Shown here: positions 62,610 to 64,000 of the stretch, in pieces
How the letters are laid out: the number at the start of each line of letters is the position of its first letter
How positions within the stretch are numbered: the stretch's first letter is position 1
From: Sedimentisphaerales bacterium
GTDB lineage: Bacteria > Planctomycetota > Phycisphaerae > Sedimentisphaerales > Anaerohalosphaeraceae
Reading direction: 5' to 3'
NCBI GenBank assembly: GCA_016926155.1
Contig: JAFGPC010000171.1
Location: 1-64,000 of the forward strand
DNA: 64,000 nucleotides
The notes under the pieces: model-generated
Database searches by the model: none
What the model saw: the letters and a program-made list of their open reading frames with translations, nothing else
What the model was told of the DNA's origin: nothing
Program-made: the position numbers and the translations under genes

Positions 62610-62637
62610 TTGTGTCTTTTTTACGACGCGGTATTAT
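62610..62637 (+). promoter_or_regulatory. Candidate promoter for the methyltransferase gene
   Basis: TTGTGT (62610-62615) and TATTAT (62632-62637) are separated by 16 bases. This lies in the 131-base divergent gap upstream of the ATG at 62721. Moderate match. Confidence 0.4.
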
Positions 62638-62720
62638 AGTATCGGCTATCGCAGGATCGGACAACCGGAATCTAGCCCGGGGCCGATACGCCGGATCCGA
62701 CAATAATAGCAGGGAAGAAA

Positions 62721-63458
62721 ATGGCCGTAAAAATCCCCAAATGGATCAAACGATGGATTCCGCAGCGAGTCTTTCGCTGGATCAATCCCATCCGCTATGC
62801 AGGGCGGGGGGTGGAATGCCCGGTCTGCGGGCGGCAATTCCGCAAGTTCATGCCGGCCGAACGGCGCAGGGATGTATATTGTCCCGGCTGTGTCGCCAGC
62901 GAGCGGCACCGATTGTTATGGCTCTATCTGAACCAGCGGACGAACCTGTTTACGGACCGGCTGCGGTTCCTGCATTTTGCCCCGGAGCCGTTTTTTCTGG
63001 AGCGATTCTCAGCCATGGACAACCTTGACTATGTGACGACAGACCTGCAAAGCCCGCTGGCCGCGGTCAAGGCCGATATTACCCGATTGCCCTTTCCGGA
63101 TGCGAGCTTTGACGCCGTTCTTTGTTCGCATGTTCTGGAACATGTTCTCGATGACCTGCAGGCCATGCGCGAGCTGGTCCGGGTGCTGCGGCCGGGCGGC
63201 TGGGCGATTGTTCATGTGCCGATGGATGTACATCGGCAGCAGACATTCGAGGATGTCTCCGTCACAAGCGAACAGGAGCGAAAGCGTCTCTTTGGTCAGG
63301 AAGACCATGTCCGGCGGTATGGACGCGATTTTAAGGATCGGCTCCAAAAAGCGGGATTTACGGTCCGCATCGACGAATTCGTTCGGGAGCTGAGCCCCGA
63401 ACAACAACGCCGATACGGCCTGCGAGCCGAAGAGGATATCTATTTTTGCACTCGTTAG
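62721..63458 (+). CDS. SAM-dependent methyltransferase with N-terminal zinc-finger-like segment
   Basis: A 245-residue protein. Residues about 33-65 hold CPVCGRQF and YCPGC, four cysteines in two CxxC pairs. The methyltransferase core lacks the classical first Gly-rich motif. It has YVTTDLQSPLAAVKADITRLPFPDASFDAVLCSHVLEHVLDD and LRPGGWAIVHVPM, which are the methyltransferase type 11 motifs. AGGGAAG lies just upstream of the ATG. This type is common in surface-glycan loci and may modify sugars or lipids. Confidence 0.85.
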   Translation: MAVKIPKWIKRWIPQRVFRWINPIRYAGRGVECPVCGRQFRKFMPAERRRDVYCPGCVASERHRLLWLYLNQRTNLFTDRLRFLHFAPEPFFLERFSAMDNLDYVTTDLQSPLAAVKADITRLPFPDASFDAVLCSHVLEHVLDDLQAMRELVRVLRPGGWAIVHVPMDVHRQQTFEDVSVTSEQERKRLFGQEDHVRRYGRDFKDRLQKAGFTVRIDEFVRELSPEQQRRYGLRAEEDIYFCTR

Positions 63459-63489
63459 AGTAGCCGGCGTCCGCTCAAAAAAAATGGAT

Positions 63490-64000
63490 TCACAGCGAGA
63501 GCAGAATCTGCCGCAAAGGCTCGCCAATGACATCAATACTGAACGATTCGGTCGCGGTCTTGCGTCCGGCCAGTCCGATCCGCCCGGCCCGGTCCGGATC
63601 GGACAGTAGAAATTCCATCGCATCGGCCAGGGCGTCCACCGATTCCGGCTCGACCAGCATGGCGTTTTCCCGGTCGATGAGGTATTCCGCCACATCGCTG
63701 ACGTGTGAGGCGATCACGGGCTTACCCGTAGCCAGATACTCGCCCAGTTTGAAGGGAAAACCCGTATTGGCAAAGGCCGAACCTGTGCGGATTGTACAGA
63801 GAATATCACAATCGCTAATGAAAGGATAATAATCCTCAGAAGGGATATACCCTTTGTAATGAATCCGCTCCGGATACCGGCATCCCGCGATCCGATCCAT
63901 GATCGCCTTCATGCGATCCTCCGATCCCTTGCCGGTCAGGATCAGCTCCGTATGGCCGTGTTTTTCGGCGATCCGATCGAAGGCGTCGATAAGCGTCTCG
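63490..64000 (-). CDS. Glycosyltransferase family 4/1, partial at window edge
   Basis: The minus frame is open from the stop near 63490 to the right edge (64000), over 170 codons, so the N-terminus is outside the window. The visible part is the donor-binding domain: LILTGKGSEDRMKAIMDRIAG, ERIHYKGYIPSEDYYPFISDCDIL and NTGFPFKLGEYLATGKPVIASHVSDVAEYL, with the conserved Glu residues. It ends VIGEPLRQILLSL. A GT-B glycosyltransferase for surface glycan; sugar unknown. Sits 31 bases from the preceding plus-strand gene end. Confidence 0.86.
   Translation of the reverse strand, partial: ETLIDAFDRIAEKHGHTELILTGKGSEDRMKAIMDRIAGCRYPERIHYKGYIPSEDYYPFISDCDILCTIRTGSAFANTGFPFKLGEYLATGKPVIASHVSDVAEYLIDRENAMLVEPESVDALADAMEFLLSDPDRAGRIGLAGRKTATESFSIDVIGEPLRQILLSL

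Noticed and set aside
1-64000. CRISPR arrays, tRNA and rRNA genes
   Set aside because: No regularly spaced direct repeats and no cloverleaf or T-arm with proper pairing was found on reading the gaps; a GTTCGAA near 23580 lacks pairing arms.

Overview
The window reads as chromosomal DNA of a Gram-negative bacterium, most likely a planctomycete of the class Phycisphaerae (Sedimentisphaerales-like). This is inferred from the combination of short C-terminal dockerin-like tails, DUF1573 and multihaem lipoproteins, a zinc-ribbon SpoVG protein, SMP-30 and Gfo/Idh/MocA sugar genes, HEAT-repeat exported proteins, and two type II secretion (T2SS) loci. There is no rRNA, tRNA, CRISPR array or complete prophage.

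Region 1 (1-6.9 kb, minus strand): a T2SS-type set transcribed gspE-F-G-H-I-J-K, with gspK running off the left edge. It has its own promoter. Genes C, D, L and M are not seen here.

Region 2 (7.2-23.3 kb): a GAF-like protein, an exported RraA-like protein, a 942-residue GLUG-repeat protein with a dockerin-like tail, a decayed phage replication gene ending in an inverted-repeat element, then a plus-strand group of Gfo/Idh/MocA oxidoreductase, SMP-30 lactonase, HEAT-repeat protein and second SMP-30 lactonase. A PHP phosphoesterase and a C10 (streptopain) peptidase fused to a beta-helix and a dockerin-like tail follow on the minus strand. Proteins with such tails are plausible T2SS cargo.

Region 3 (23.3-36.1 kb): a gene-poor stretch, an ECF sigma factor with a translationally coupled membrane anti-sigma factor, a small lipoprotein, a lipoprotein phosphoesterase, a NatAB-type ABC exporter, Maf, a DUF1570 metalloprotease-like protein, AMMECR1, a VTT membrane protein, ispE with a zinc-ribbon spoVG, and an orphan FlgM-like protein. 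An intergenic region next to FlgM holds two copies of a 16-bp dyad and a possible 47-codon gene.

Region 4 (36.1-54.3 kb, minus strand): a complete T2SS locus in the order DUF1573 lipoprotein, tetrahaem lipoprotein, gspC, gspD, gspE, [four-helix-bundle cassette], gspF, G, H, I, J, K, L, M. The secretin GspD is about twice normal length. The four-helix-bundle gene lies between inverted repeats and looks like an insertion into the operon.

Region 5 (54.3-64 kb): a cell-surface glycan locus of glycosyltransferases (GT2, ArnT-like, GT4, rhamnosyltransferase-like), two methyltransferases and a partial GT4 gene at the right edge, starting from a good promoter that diverges from the T2SS operon promoter. 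Gene direction alternates in its second half.

The strongest leads are the inverted-repeat-bounded four-helix-bundle cassette inside the T2SS operon, the giant multi-module secretin, and the 35.6-36.1 kb region with twin dyads. I did not find a clear-cut new defence or biosynthetic system.
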